From an uncultured Bacteroidota bacterium (lineage in GTDB: Bacteria > Bacteroidota > Bacteroidia > Chitinophagales > Chitinophagaceae), in NCBI GenBank assembly GCA_946479535.1, contig CAMLGP010000183.1:1-6302 (forward strand): a stretch of 6,302 nucleotides of DNA. The letters run 5' to 3'. This document shows positions 1 through 5,365 of this stretch, piece by piece; positions within the stretch are counted from its first letter, which is position 1; each line of letters begins with the position of its first letter. Under the pieces are notes generated by a model. That model had not been told where the DNA came from. It did not search any database and saw only the letters and a program-made list of their open reading frames with translations. Both the position numbers and the translations under genes were made by a program.

Positions 1-552
1 CTGAATGGACATGGTACATCCATAGGCGGTGTGTTATTAGGAAAGGATATTGAGTTCATGAAGAAGAAATTGTATGTGACCATGAAAACGCTGGGTGGAA
101 ATGCCAATCCATTTGATGCATTCCTGTTGATCAATGGTATGAAGACTTTGGAATTGCGTATGGAGCGCCACTGTCATAATGCCATGGAACTTGCACACTT
201 ACTGGAACAGCATCCTGCAGTAGCCAGAGTGAATTATACAGGATTGCCTGCTCATCCTGATCATTATGTAGCGCTCAAGCAAATGCGCCATCCTGGTGCT
301 ATGTTAAGCTTTGAATTGAAAGATGGCCTGCAGGCGGGAATTGATTTCATGAATAATCTGAAGATGTGCGTGAGAACTGTTTCCCTCGGCACCTGTGATA
401 CATTGTTATGTCATCCTGCTTCAATGACGCATTACAGTGTACCAAAACAGGAGAAAGAAAAATATGGCATTACAGATGGTCTTATCCGGATGAATGTGGG
501 AATAGAGAATGTTCAGGATATTATTGCGGATATTAATCAGGCGTTGGGGTAA
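1..552 (+). CDS. Methionine gamma-lyase / cystathionine gamma-synthase-type PLP enzyme, C-terminal part (5' end outside window)
   Basis: This is the C-terminal 183 residues of a fold-type I PLP enzyme of the Cys/Met metabolism family, which acts in the cytoplasm on methionine, homocysteine, cystathionine or O-acyl-homoserine. The window opens in frame at LNGHG, the segment that directly follows the PLP-binding lysine (SATKYLNGHG in relatives), so that lysine lies just off the left edge. Visible family motifs are NPFDAFLL (36-43), the GMKTLELRM block (46-54), SLGTCDTLLCHPASMTH (128-144) and GLIRMNVGIE (160-169), whose Arg163 corresponds to the arginine that binds the substrate carboxylate. Family members are about 390-400 residues, so roughly half is missing because of the window edge, not through decay. 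The HPASMTH block and the tail most resemble methionine gamma-lyase as I recall it, but gamma-synthases and O-acetylhomoserine sulfhydrylases share it. Substrate cannot be decided without the N-terminal half. A GTG at 31 is internal and not a start. Confidence 0.9.
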   Translation: MNGHGTSIGGVLLGKDIEFMKKKLYVTMKTLGGNANPFDAFLLINGMKTLELRMERHCHNAMELAHLLEQHPAVARVNYTGLPAHPDHYVALKQMRHPGAMLSFELKDGLQAGIDFMNNLKMCVRTVSLGTCDTLLCHPASMTHYSVPKQEKEKYGITDGLIRMNVGIENVQDIIADINQALG

Positions 553-560
553 AAAAGCTG

Positions 561-581
561 TTAGCTATTAGCCATTAGCTT
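561..581. repeat. Short heptamer repeat TTAGCYN x3
   Basis: Three consecutive 7-base units read TTAGCTA, TTAGCCA and TTAGCTT, preceded by a degenerate fourth copy, AAAGCTG, at 554-560. The array begins a few bases after the stop codon of the PLP enzyme, in the 81-base gap before the acetyltransferase gene. No stem long enough to be a terminator is visible. Similar TTAGC-type heptamer runs occur between genes in some Bacteroidota as far as I recall, so this is probably a small tandem repeat locus of no coding role. Confidence 0.5.
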
Positions 582-633
582 TCACTCCGGATAATACTAG
601 TAGCTTCATCCAGGAAAATTATCAATAAAACTT

Positions 634-1098
634 ATGGAGATTAAAATTCGCCGCGCAGTCAGGGAAGATTGTCCCAGGCTGATGGAATTGGTGCAGGAAC
701 TGGCAGATTTTGAAAAAGCCCCAAAGGAAGTTACCGTTTCACCTAAACATTTTGAAGAAAGTGGATTTGGCAAAAACCCGGTATGGTGGGCATTTGTAGC
801 GGAAGCAGATGGAATGATACACGGGTTTGCATTATATTATATCCGGTATTCAACCTGGAAAGGGCAGGCTATGTATCTGGAAGATATTCTTGTTACAAAT
901 GCAATGCGTGGAAAAGGGATTGGACAGTTATTATTTGAACGTTTATTCCAGGAGGCAAAAGAAAAAGGATTCAATCGTGTAGCCTGGCAGGTACTTGACT
1001 GGAATGAACCTGCCATTAATTTCTATAAAAAATACAATGCTTCATTTGATGGTGGCTGGATCAATTGTGTAGTCCCGATAGACATCGGGATTAAATAA
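634..1098 (+). CDS. GNAT-family N-acetyltransferase, diamine (spermidine/spermine) acetyltransferase-like
   Basis: A 154-residue single-domain GNAT enzyme that should transfer an acetyl group from acetyl-CoA to a primary amine in the cytoplasm. It follows eukaryotic spermidine/spermine N1-acetyltransferase closely along its length: IRRAVREDC (5-13), the ELADFEK helix (22-28), GFALYY (64-69), YLEDILV (81-87), the acetyl-CoA pyrophosphate loop RGKGIG (92-97) and NEPAINFYKK (124-133). Glu83 of YLED and Tyr131 of NFYK sit where the human enzyme has its catalytic glutamate and tyrosine. Polyamines or thialysine-like amines are therefore plausible substrates, but specificity is not proven. The ATG at 634 gives the normal N-terminus; no strong Shine-Dalgarno site precedes it. 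The odd part is the end: codons 147-153 (V-P-I-D-I-G-I) fall inside a palindromic repeat, so the native C-terminus seems to have been replaced. It converges on fabD, 29 bases from stop to stop. Confidence 0.88.
   Translation: MEIKIRRAVREDCPRLMELVQELADFEKAPKEVTVSPKHFEESGFGKNPVWWAFVAEADGMIHGFALYYIRYSTWKGQAMYLEDILVTNAMRGKGIGQLLFERLFQEAKEKGFNRVAWQVLDWNEPAINFYKKYNASFDGGWINCVVPIDIGIK
1073..1090. repeat. Palindromic repeat copy 1, inside the end of the acetyltransferase gene
   Basis: TCCCGAT (1073-1079), loop AGAC, ATCGGGA (1084-1090): a perfect 7-bp stem with a 4-base loop. It lies within the coding sequence and supplies codons 147-153 of the acetyltransferase. The stop codon follows at 1096-1098. 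A second, related hairpin stands 13 bases downstream. CCCGAT/ATCGGG palindromes are, to my recollection, widespread small intergenic repeats in Bacteroidota genomes; here one copy overlaps a reading frame. Confidence 0.75.
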
Positions 1099-1102
1099 CT
1101 AA

Positions 1103-1122
1103 ACCCCGATTACTATCGGGGT
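1103..1122. terminator. Hairpin between convergent genes (palindromic repeat copy 2), likely transcription terminator
   Basis: ACCCCGAT (1103-1110), loop TACT, ATCGGGGT (1115-1122): a perfect 8-bp GC-rich stem with a tetraloop, sitting between the stop of the acetyltransferase (1098) and the stop of fabD (1128). On the minus strand it is followed by a moderately T-rich stretch (TTTAGTTATTTAA), so it can serve fabD; on the plus strand there is no T run, so termination of the acetyltransferase is less certain. The core matches the hairpin at 1073-1090. Confidence 0.6.
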
Positions 1123-1127
1123 CAGGA

Positions 1128-2018
1128 TCAGCTAACTCCGTCTACTTCCATTGATTTATCAATCTTTGCAATCAGTCCCTGTAAAACTTTGCCTGGGCCA
1201 ACCTCGGTAAATTTTGAAGCGCCATCGGCGATCATAGCCTGAATGCTTTGTGCCCATCTTACTGGCCCGGTGAGTTGATCAATGAGATTCTGTTTGATCT
1301 CTTCTTTATGAAATACCGCTTTGGCCGCCACGTTTTGATAGATGGGGCAGGTAGGAGAATGAAAATCGGTTGATTCAATAGCAGCCTTTAATACCTCTTT
1401 TGCGGGTTGCATAAGAGGAGAGTGAAAGGCGCCGCCAACAGGTAATACCAGTGCACGCTTGGCGCCTGCAGCCTTCATTTTTTCACAGGCAATATCGATA
1501 CCCTTTTTTGTACCACTGATCACGAGCTGGCCGGGACAGTTATAATTGGCTGCAACTACAACCTCACCGGTCTCTCTATATACTTCTGCACAAATAGCTT
1601 CGGCCTTTTCATCTGCAAGGCCGAGTACTGCAGCCATGGTAGAAGGATTCATTTCACAGGCTCTCTGCATGGCTTTGGCACGAACAGCTACCAGTTGCAA
1701 TGCACTTTCAAAACTAAGTGTACCATTTGCAACAAGTGCAGAAAATTCTCCAAGAGAATGACCAGCTACCATATCCGGTTTGGCATCATCAATAGTACGA
1801 AATGCAATAATTGAATGAAGGAATACGGCCGGTTGCGTAACATTGGTTTGCTTCAGATCTTCTTCCGAGCCGCTAAACATGGTATCAGAGATGCGAAAGC
1901 CCAATATTTCATTGGCTTGTTCAAATAATTTCTTCGCAAAAGCACTGTTATTATAATGCTCTTTTCCCATTCCGGGGTATTGAGATCCCTGGCCGGGAAA
2001 GACAAAGGCATGCTTCAT
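1128..2018 (-). CDS. fabD: Malonyl-CoA:ACP transacylase
   Basis: A 296-residue enzyme that moves malonyl from CoA to acyl carrier protein, supplying the extender unit for type II fatty acid synthesis in the cytoplasm. The family hallmarks are all present in order: FPGQGSQ (7-13) with the oxyanion-hole Gln10, the nucleophile elbow GHSLGE (86-91) with Ser88, Arg113 in AVRAKAMQ that holds the malonyl carboxylate, catalytic His199 in GAFHSPLM (196-203), QNVAA (228-232) and the terminal EVGPGKVLQGL (272-282). The length is close to the 300-310 residues usual for FabD, and no extra domains suggest a polyketide synthase fragment. The ATG at 2018 gives the standard MKHAFVFPGQG start. It follows folE on the same strand after 124 bases. 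That gap has a near-consensus -7 box, CATTTTTG (2036-2043), without a clear -33 element, so an own promoter is possible but unproved. fabD is usually near other fab genes; here it stands alone. Confidence 0.96.
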   Translation of the reverse strand: MKHAFVFPGQGSQYPGMGKEHYNNSAFAKKLFEQANEILGFRISDTMFSGSEEDLKQTNVTQPAVFLHSIIAFRTIDDAKPDMVAGHSLGEFSALVANGTLSFESALQLVAVRAKAMQRACEMNPSTMAAVLGLADEKAEAICAEVYRETGEVVVAANYNCPGQLVISGTKKGIDIACEKMKAAGAKRALVLPVGGAFHSPLMQPAKEVLKAAIESTDFHSPTCPIYQNVAAKAVFHKEEIKQNLIDQLTGPVRWAQSIQAMIADGASKFTEVGPGKVLQGLIAKIDKSMEVDGVS

Positions 2019-2142
2019 GTTGTTGCTAGTTACTACAAAAATGCCACAAAGAATGAAAGAAAAAAAATTCTCCTTTAATTTACCAGAATAATAACCGTTT
2101 ACTTACCACCCGTTTCCCCCCCTTGATTTATCTGGTGTGAAA

Positions 2143-2745
2143 CTACCTTTTGCTAAGGTCTGAGGAGATCAGTTTAAGGAATTCATCCCGGGTTGGGATC
2201 TTGTGAAACTCCCCGTCAAAGGCTGAGGTGGTAGTAACCGAGTTCTGTTTTTGAACGCCCCTCATCATCATACACAGATGCTGGGCTTCTATTACCACGG
2301 CTACGCCAAGGGGGTTCAGGGAATCTCTGATAGCATTCATGATCTCTACGGTAAGCCGTTCCTGTACCTGCAGGCGGCGGGCATAAACATCCACCACACG
2401 GGCTATTTTGCTGAGGCCGGTGATCCAGCCATTAGGGATATAGGCAATATGGGCTTTTCCAAAGAAGGGAAGCATATGGTGTTCGCACATACTGTATAAT
2501 TCAATATCCTTAACCACAATCATTTCACTGGCTGGTTCATGGAATTTGGCTGAGTTCAGGATATGCATCGCATTAAGCTGGTAGCCCTGGGTCATGTACT
2601 GCATGGCCTTCGCCAGCCGTTCAGGTGTTTTTAATAAACCTTCCCGGTCAGCATCTTCGCCAATCAGTCCAAGCACCTCGCGGTAATTCTTCATCATTCC
2701 TGAGGTAGTAGCTTCATCATAGTGTTCTGTCTTCCTGTAGGCCAT
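2143..2745 (-). CDS. folE: GTP cyclohydrolase I
   Basis: A 200-residue type I GTP cyclohydrolase that converts GTP to 7,8-dihydroneopterin triphosphate, the shared precursor of folate, biopterin and queuosine. The sequence shows [19 protein letters not shown] (30-48), the zinc and active-site block [19 protein letters not shown] (86-104), [19 protein letters not shown] (108-126), [12 protein letters not shown] (153-164) and the terminal [10 protein letters not shown] (171-180). By analogy with E. coli FolE, Cys87, His90 and Cys158 bind zinc, and His89 and His156 act in catalysis; none is missing. It is close to the usual bacterial length (about 190-220) and starts at ATG 2745. It follows the second pterin synthase gene after 24 bases and is probably in the same transcript, so its product is on hand for the two synthases encoded just upstream. 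It could equally feed folate synthesis; folB, folK and folP are not in the window. Confidence 0.97.
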   Translation of the reverse strand: MAYRKTEHYDEATTSGMMKNYREVLGLIGEDADREGLLKTPERLAKAMQYMTQGYQLNAMHILNSAKFHEPASEMIVVKDIELYSMCEHHMLPFFGKAHIAYIPNGWITGLSKIARVVDVYARRLQVQERLTVEIMNAIRDSLNPLGVAVVIEAQHLCMMMRGVQKQNSVTTTSAFDGEFHKIPTRDEFLKLISSDLSKR

Positions 2746-2769
2746 AACAATTTATATAATGATTAAAAA

Positions 2770-3183
2770 CTAAACCGGGTATTCAACAAAATTGCGTGGT
2801 GTTTCATACAGCCGGATATGCAGGTCCATCTTCTTATCGATATGTGGACGCAAAAGGTCATAGATAACAATAACAATATTTTCCGCAGTTGGGTTCAGAT
2901 CTTTGAATTCTTTTGTATCCAGGTTAAGATTCTTATGATCAAAACGGGAATGAATTTCACGGCGAATGAGATCAGATAATTCTTTCAGGTCAATCACATA
3001 TCCTGTTTCAGGATTTGGTTTGCCAGTGACCTTTACTTCCATCTCATAATTATGACCATGATAATGGGGAAGTGCGCATTTGCCAAATACCTTTTCATTC
3101 TTTGCATCATCCCAGTCCGGGTTGAACAGGCGATGTGCTGCATTGAAATGCTCCCTCCGGAATACTGCCACTTTATTGCCCAT
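2770..3183 (-). CDS. 6-pyruvoyl-/6-carboxytetrahydropterin synthase family protein, second tandem copy
   Basis: A 137-residue member of the PTPS/QueD family (COG0720), a T-fold enzyme acting on dihydroneopterin triphosphate to give 6-pyruvoyl- or 6-carboxy-tetrahydropterin. Zinc ligands are His17 (FNAAH), His42 and His44 (HGHNY); the catalytic cysteine is Cys36 (GKCALPHYHGH); Asp82-His83 (FDHKNL) completes the triad; Glu128 (YETP) should hold the pterin ring. The cysteine-to-HGH spacing is C-x5-HGH, as in animal 6-pyruvoyltetrahydropterin synthase, not C-x3-HGH as in E. coli QueD. I chose the ATG at 3183 because homology and alignment with the upstream paralogue begin there. An in-frame ATG at 3204, with GGAG 5 bases upstream, would add 7 residues and overlap the preceding gene by 11 bases, and is a real alternative. 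With 3183 the gap to the upstream gene is 10 bases. PTPS, QueD and mixed function cannot be separated from sequence alone. Confidence 0.9.
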   Translation of the reverse strand: MGNKVAVFRREHFNAAHRLFNPDWDDAKNEKVFGKCALPHYHGHNYEMEVKVTGKPNPETGYVIDLKELSDLIRREIHSRFDHKNLNLDTKEFKDLNPTAENIVIVIYDLLRPHIDKKMDLHIRLYETPRNFVEYPV

Positions 3184-3193
3184 GATAGAATTT

Positions 3194-3610
3194 TTACTCT
3201 CCATAATACTCCACGTATATCCGGGGAGTTTCATAGAGCTTGATGCAGTGCAATTCAACGCCTGCGGGTAAATTAGGTTTTAGCTGTTGCCAGATGCCTA
3301 TGGCCAGGTTCTCCGTACTACACATCTTTCCCTGCATAAAATCAACATCCATATTAAGATTTCGATGATCCAGCTTTTCAGTTACATGTTCATTGATGAT
3401 AACGCTGAGTTGTTTTACATCAAAAACAAAACCCGTATCAGGATCAGGTTGACCTTTTACAGTAACCAGCAGCTCATAGTTATGTCCATGCCAGTTCTCA
3501 TTGGCACATTTGCCAAAAACCTCTTCATTCTTTTCATGGCTCCATGCCGGGTTATATAACTTATGGGCCGCATTAAAATGTTCGGCCCTCGTCAGGTACA
3601 CAATACTCAT
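3194..3610 (-). CDS. 6-pyruvoyl-/6-carboxytetrahydropterin synthase family protein, first tandem copy
   Basis: A 138-residue PTPS/QueD family enzyme and the first gene of the minus-strand pterin block. Zinc ligands are His16, His41 and His43; catalytic Cys35 lies in FGKCANENWHGH with the animal-type C-x5-HGH spacing; Asp81-His82 sit in LDHRNLNMD; Glu127 in YETP binds the pterin. The C-terminal segment STENLAIGIWQ (98-108) through YVEYYGE (132-138) resembles mammalian PTPS even more than the downstream copy does. The two copies match at roughly half of positions by eye, so the duplication is old and both active sites are intact. The ATG at 3610 is preferred: an upstream in-frame TTG at 3622 would sit inside the TAACTTTG promoter box and adds only four residues with no family match. 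The product could serve queuosine, a biopterin-like cofactor or a folate branch; the window does not say which. Confidence 0.9.
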   Translation of the reverse strand: MSIVYLTRAEHFNAAHKLYNPAWSHEKNEEVFGKCANENWHGHNYELLVTVKGQPDPDTGFVFDVKQLSVIINEHVTEKLDHRNLNMDVDFMQGKMCSTENLAIGIWQQLKPNLPAGVELHCIKLYETPRIYVEYYGE

Positions 3611-3619
3611 AGTGAGGCG

Positions 3620-3627
3620 CAAAGTTA
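3620..3627 (-). promoter_or_regulatory. Bacteroidota -7 promoter box for the pterin genes
   Basis: On the minus strand this reads TAACTTTG, an exact match to the Bacteroidota -7 consensus TAnnTTTG. It lies 9 bases before the ATG at 3610, so transcription would begin only a few bases before the start codon and the mRNA would be nearly leaderless. No convincing -33 TTG is seen at the usual spacing. The perfect palindrome AACCCGGGTT (3632-3641) falls in the spacer region and could be an operator, but nothing else supports that. Confidence 0.5.
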
Positions 3628-3722
3628 TGGCAACCCGGGTTTAAGGAGTTTAAAACTTTTAGATTCCTGACAGGTACAAAAGGTTACAATTCAGGGCATA
3701 TTGGTGGCCGTGGTTTGTGCCC

Positions 3723-3745
3723 GTGGTTCGTGGCCCACGAGCCAC
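3723..3745. repeat. Strong imperfect palindrome / hairpin
   Basis: Bases 3723-3733 (GTGGTTCGTGG) pair with 3735-3745 (CCACGAGCCAC) around the central C3734. Ten of eleven pairs are Watson-Crick and one is a G-T wobble (3727/3741). As RNA the inner pairs would open to form a small loop over a stem of about 9 bp. No T run follows on either strand, so a simple intrinsic terminator is unlikely; it is more probably part of the repeat cluster. Confidence 0.6.
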
Positions 3746-3767
3746 AATAATCATTAGTCCCTGTATG

Positions 3768-3812
3768 GTTCGTGAAACACTAACCCTGGCGTTGTGAGAC
3801 ACGAACCCTGGC
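3768..3812. repeat. Imperfect tandem duplication, 22-23 nt unit
   Basis: Unit 1 covers 3768-3790 (23 bases, from GTTCGTGAAACAC to CCCTGGC) and unit 2 covers 3791-3812 (22 bases, from GTTGTGAGACAC to CCCTGGC). They differ by one deleted C and two substitutions. A fragment, GTGAAAAC (3813-3820), looks like the start of a third unit. The array ends 15 bases before the -7 box of mqnB, so it would occupy the upstream part of that promoter. Confidence 0.65.
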
Positions 3813-3834
3813 GTGAAAACCTTTTAAACTTGTT

Positions 3835-3842
3835 TACATTTG
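3835..3842 (+). promoter_or_regulatory. Bacteroidota -7 promoter box for mqnB-mqnD
   Basis: TACATTTG matches TAnnTTTG exactly and ends 16 bases before the mqnB ATG, predicting a leader of about 10 bases. The region where a -33 TTG is expected (about 3813) reads GTG within the tail of the tandem repeat, so the -33 element is weak or absent. Confidence 0.5.
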
Positions 3843-3858
3843 CCAGATATTCAATGCT

Positions 3859-4506
3859 ATGAATGTATTACTGGCAGCTGCCACCACGCTGGAGATCAGG
3901 CCTTTTTTGGACCATTTCAGGAAAAAAGGGTTTGAAAGATATGCCGTGGATGTTTTGATAACCGGACCAGGTTTGATGGCAGCCACCCATAGCCTTACCA
4001 GGCAAATTGGACTGAAGAGACCAGACCTTGTAATTCAGGCGGGTATTGCGGGTTGTTTTAATAAAAAAATGCCACTGGGCTCAATTGTTGCCGTGAAGCG
4101 GGAAGTGATAGCGGATGAAGGAGTAAAAGAGGGTAAAAAATTTAATACACTTTTTGATCTCAAACTTGTAAAGTCTAACCAGTTCCCTTATAGGAAGGGT
4201 TGGCTGGTGAATCCAGATGCTGATAAGCTCATTAAAGAAAATGGTTTTAAGTCTGTAAACGGCGTTACAATCAATCAGATCTCTACTGATCCCCGGCAGA
4301 TCAAAGAATATCAGTTGCGGTATAAGGCTGTTGTGGAATCAATGGAAGGTGCTGCCCTTCATTATGTCTGTCTCCAATCTGCTATCCCCTTTCTTCAGTT
4401 GAGAGGAGTATCCAATTATATTGGAGAGAGGGATAAATCAAAGTGGGATTTTCAGAAACCGATCGGGAATCTGAACAATGCCCTCATTACAATGTTAGAA
4501 AAATAA
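3859..4506 (+). CDS. mqnB: Futalosine hydrolase
   Basis: A 215-residue nucleoside phosphorylase-fold hydrolase that cleaves futalosine to dehypoxanthine futalosine and hypoxanthine in the futalosine route to menaquinone. The N-terminal MNVLLAAATTLEIRPF (1-16) and VLITGPGLMAATHSL (32-46) are typical of MqnB. The PNP/UDP-family core is visible as QAGIAGCF (60-67), the ribose-binding ESMEGAA (160-166) and RGVSNYIGERDKSKW (182-196). The SN-GERD-W signature separates MqnB from MTA/SAH nucleosidase, which has an SD motif at this place. The length fits the family (about 200-230). Position supports the call strongly, because mqnD follows after 7 bases in the same direction. The other pathway genes (mqnA, mqnC, mqnE) are not here and must be elsewhere. 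The start at 3859 is just behind a TAnnTTTG promoter box. Confidence 0.93.
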   Translation: MNVLLAAATTLEIRPFLDHFRKKGFERYAVDVLITGPGLMAATHSLTRQIGLKRPDLVIQAGIAGCFNKKMPLGSIVAVKREVIADEGVKEGKKFNTLFDLKLVKSNQFPYRKGWLVNPDADKLIKENGFKSVNGVTINQISTDPRQIKEYQLRYKAVVESMEGAALHYVCLQSAIPFLQLRGVSNYIGERDKSKWDFQKPIGNLNNALITMLEK

Positions 4507-4513
4507 ATTATTC

Positions 4514-5362
4514 ATGAAGCTTACGCTAGGTTTTTCTCCCTGTCCAAATGATACCTTCATTTTTGATGCGCTGGTCAATAAAAAGATTGATACCGGCGGA
4601 TTGGAAGTGAAAGCCGTGATGGAAGATGTTGAGACATTAAACAAATGGACACTTGAAGGCAAACTGGATATAACCAAGCTAAGTTTTCCTGCCTACTTTC
4701 AATCCATGGATACATATACTTTGCTGAATGCAGGAAGTGCATTAGGCAAAGGTGTAGGTCCATTGCTGGTGGCACGTAAAGGATATCAGGCAAAGAATGA
4801 GAGAGCCGATGCCATCAATTATCAAAGCATTGCGCTTCCTGGAATCAATACTACTGCACATTTATTATTCAGTTATGCCTGGCCAAAGGCACTACATAAA
4901 GAATTCATGATCTTTTCTGCCATTGAAGATGCAGTGGTTTATGGAAAAACAGAGCTCGGTGTGATCATTCATGAAAACAGATTTACTTACCAGAAGAAAG
5001 GATTGGAAAAAGTAATGGACCTCGGAGAATACTGGGAAGAGAAAAAGAAAGTGCCGATCCCATTAGGAGGAATTGCCATTAAAAGGAGCTTTGATACCCA
5101 GTTGGCCAGACAGGTAGATCAACTGATCCGTAAAAGCCTGGAATATTCATTTGCCAATTATCCCCTGATCACAGACTATGTAAAGGAACATTCACAGGCA
5201 ATGGAAGAAAAAGTAATGCGCCAGCATATTGATCTTTATGTAAATGATTATAGTCTTGATCTGGGCAAAGACGGAAAGGATGCGATTAAAACACTCTATG
5301 AACTTTTTGCCATAACCAGGGGTAAAAAAGAAACTACACCCGGGAATTTATTTGTTTCCTGA
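4514..5362 (+). CDS. mqnD: 1,4-dihydroxy-6-naphthoate synthase
   Basis: A 282-residue enzyme with the periplasmic-binding-protein-like fold of the MqnA/MqnD family. It converts cyclic dehypoxanthine futalosine to 1,4-dihydroxy-6-naphthoate, the last naphthoate-forming step before prenylation to menaquinone. Motifs: FSPCPNDTFIF (7-17), EDVETLN (37-43), DITKLSFPAY (52-61), GSALGKGVGPLLV (74-86), PGINTTAHLL (109-118) and GVIIHENRFTY (149-159). His153 corresponds to the histidine proposed as catalytic base in the Thermus enzyme. SPCPNDTF and the IIHE segment favour MqnD over the related chorismate dehydratase MqnA. The length matches the family. It is co-transcribed with mqnB (7-base gap) and its stop codon is only 3 bases from the stop of the convergent regulator, leaving no space for a terminator between them. 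Confidence 0.95.
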   Translation: MKLTLGFSPCPNDTFIFDALVNKKIDTGGLEVKAVMEDVETLNKWTLEGKLDITKLSFPAYFQSMDTYTLLNAGSALGKGVGPLLVARKGYQAKNERADAINYQSIALPGINTTAHLLFSYAWPKALHKEFMIFSAIEDAVVYGKTELGVIIHENRFTYQKKGLEKVMDLGEYWEEKKKVPIPLGGIAIKRSFDTQLARQVDQLIRKSLEYSFANYPLITDYVKEHSQAMEEKVMRQHIDLYVNDYSLDLGKDGKDAIKTLYELFAITRGKKETTPGNLFVS

Positions 5363-5365
5363 TCC

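Larger units (their letters stand above)
3701..3820. repeat. Cluster of GTTCGTG/CACGAAC half-sites in the divergent intergenic region
   Basis: This non-coding stretch holds repeated half-sites in both orientations: GTTTGTG (3713-3719), GTTCGTG (3726-3732), CACGAGC (3736-3742), GTTCGTG (3768-3774) and CACGAAC (3800-3806). The units CCGTGGTTTGTGC (3708-3720) and CCGTGGTTCGTGGC (3721-3734) are adjacent near-copies. GGTTCGTG (3767-3774) and CACGAACC (3800-3807) form a perfect 8-base inverted pair. The whole 3611-3858 gap has no plausible gene. The arrangement looks like a decayed palindromic intergenic repeat, but a regulator-binding array cannot be excluded, since it lies between two promoters. 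Confidence 0.6.

Noticed and set aside
1546..1761. Plus-strand open frame inside fabD
   Set aside because: Opposite-strand shadow of a well-supported gene, low-complexity protein without family features.
2116..2122. Run of seven C as a phase-variable tract
   Set aside because: It is between genes, not in a coding frame or within a defined promoter spacer, and neighbours are housekeeping genes.
2082..2136. Imperfect inverted pair ACCAGAATAA (2082-2091) / TTATCTGGT (2128-2136) in the folE-fabD gap as a terminator
   Set aside because: AT-rich, bulged stem with a 36-base loop; the T8 run on the minus strand starts about 14 bases further on. Too weak to call.
2251..2499. Plus-strand open frame inside folE
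   Set aside because: Complement of conserved folE codons; histidine-rich start is an artefact of the CMMMRGV region read backwards.
3184..3258. N-terminal extension of the second pterin synthase up to 3258
   Set aside because: The extra 25 residues match no family member and lie over the coding end of the upstream paralogue; the upstream start there would make a 65-base overlap. Homology begins at Met 3183.
3052..3559. Three plus-strand open frames across the pterin synthases
   Set aside because: They are mutually overlapping shadows of two genes with intact catalytic motifs and have no recognisable domains.
3611..3622. TTG start at 3622 for the first pterin synthase
   Set aside because: It falls inside the TAACTTTG promoter box and adds only four unsupported residues; ATG 3610 fits the family.
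3701..3820. CRISPR array or attachment site
   Set aside because: Repeat units are short, degenerate, directly adjacent and in mixed orientation, with no regular spacers, cas genes or integrase nearby.
3854..3862. ATG-CTA-TGA mini-frame overlapping the mqnB start
   Set aside because: A two-codon frame can arise by chance, and nothing shows that it is translated.
4495..4793. Minus-strand open frames over the start of mqnD
   Set aside because: Shadows of conserved MqnD coding sequence; no start signal or protein family features.
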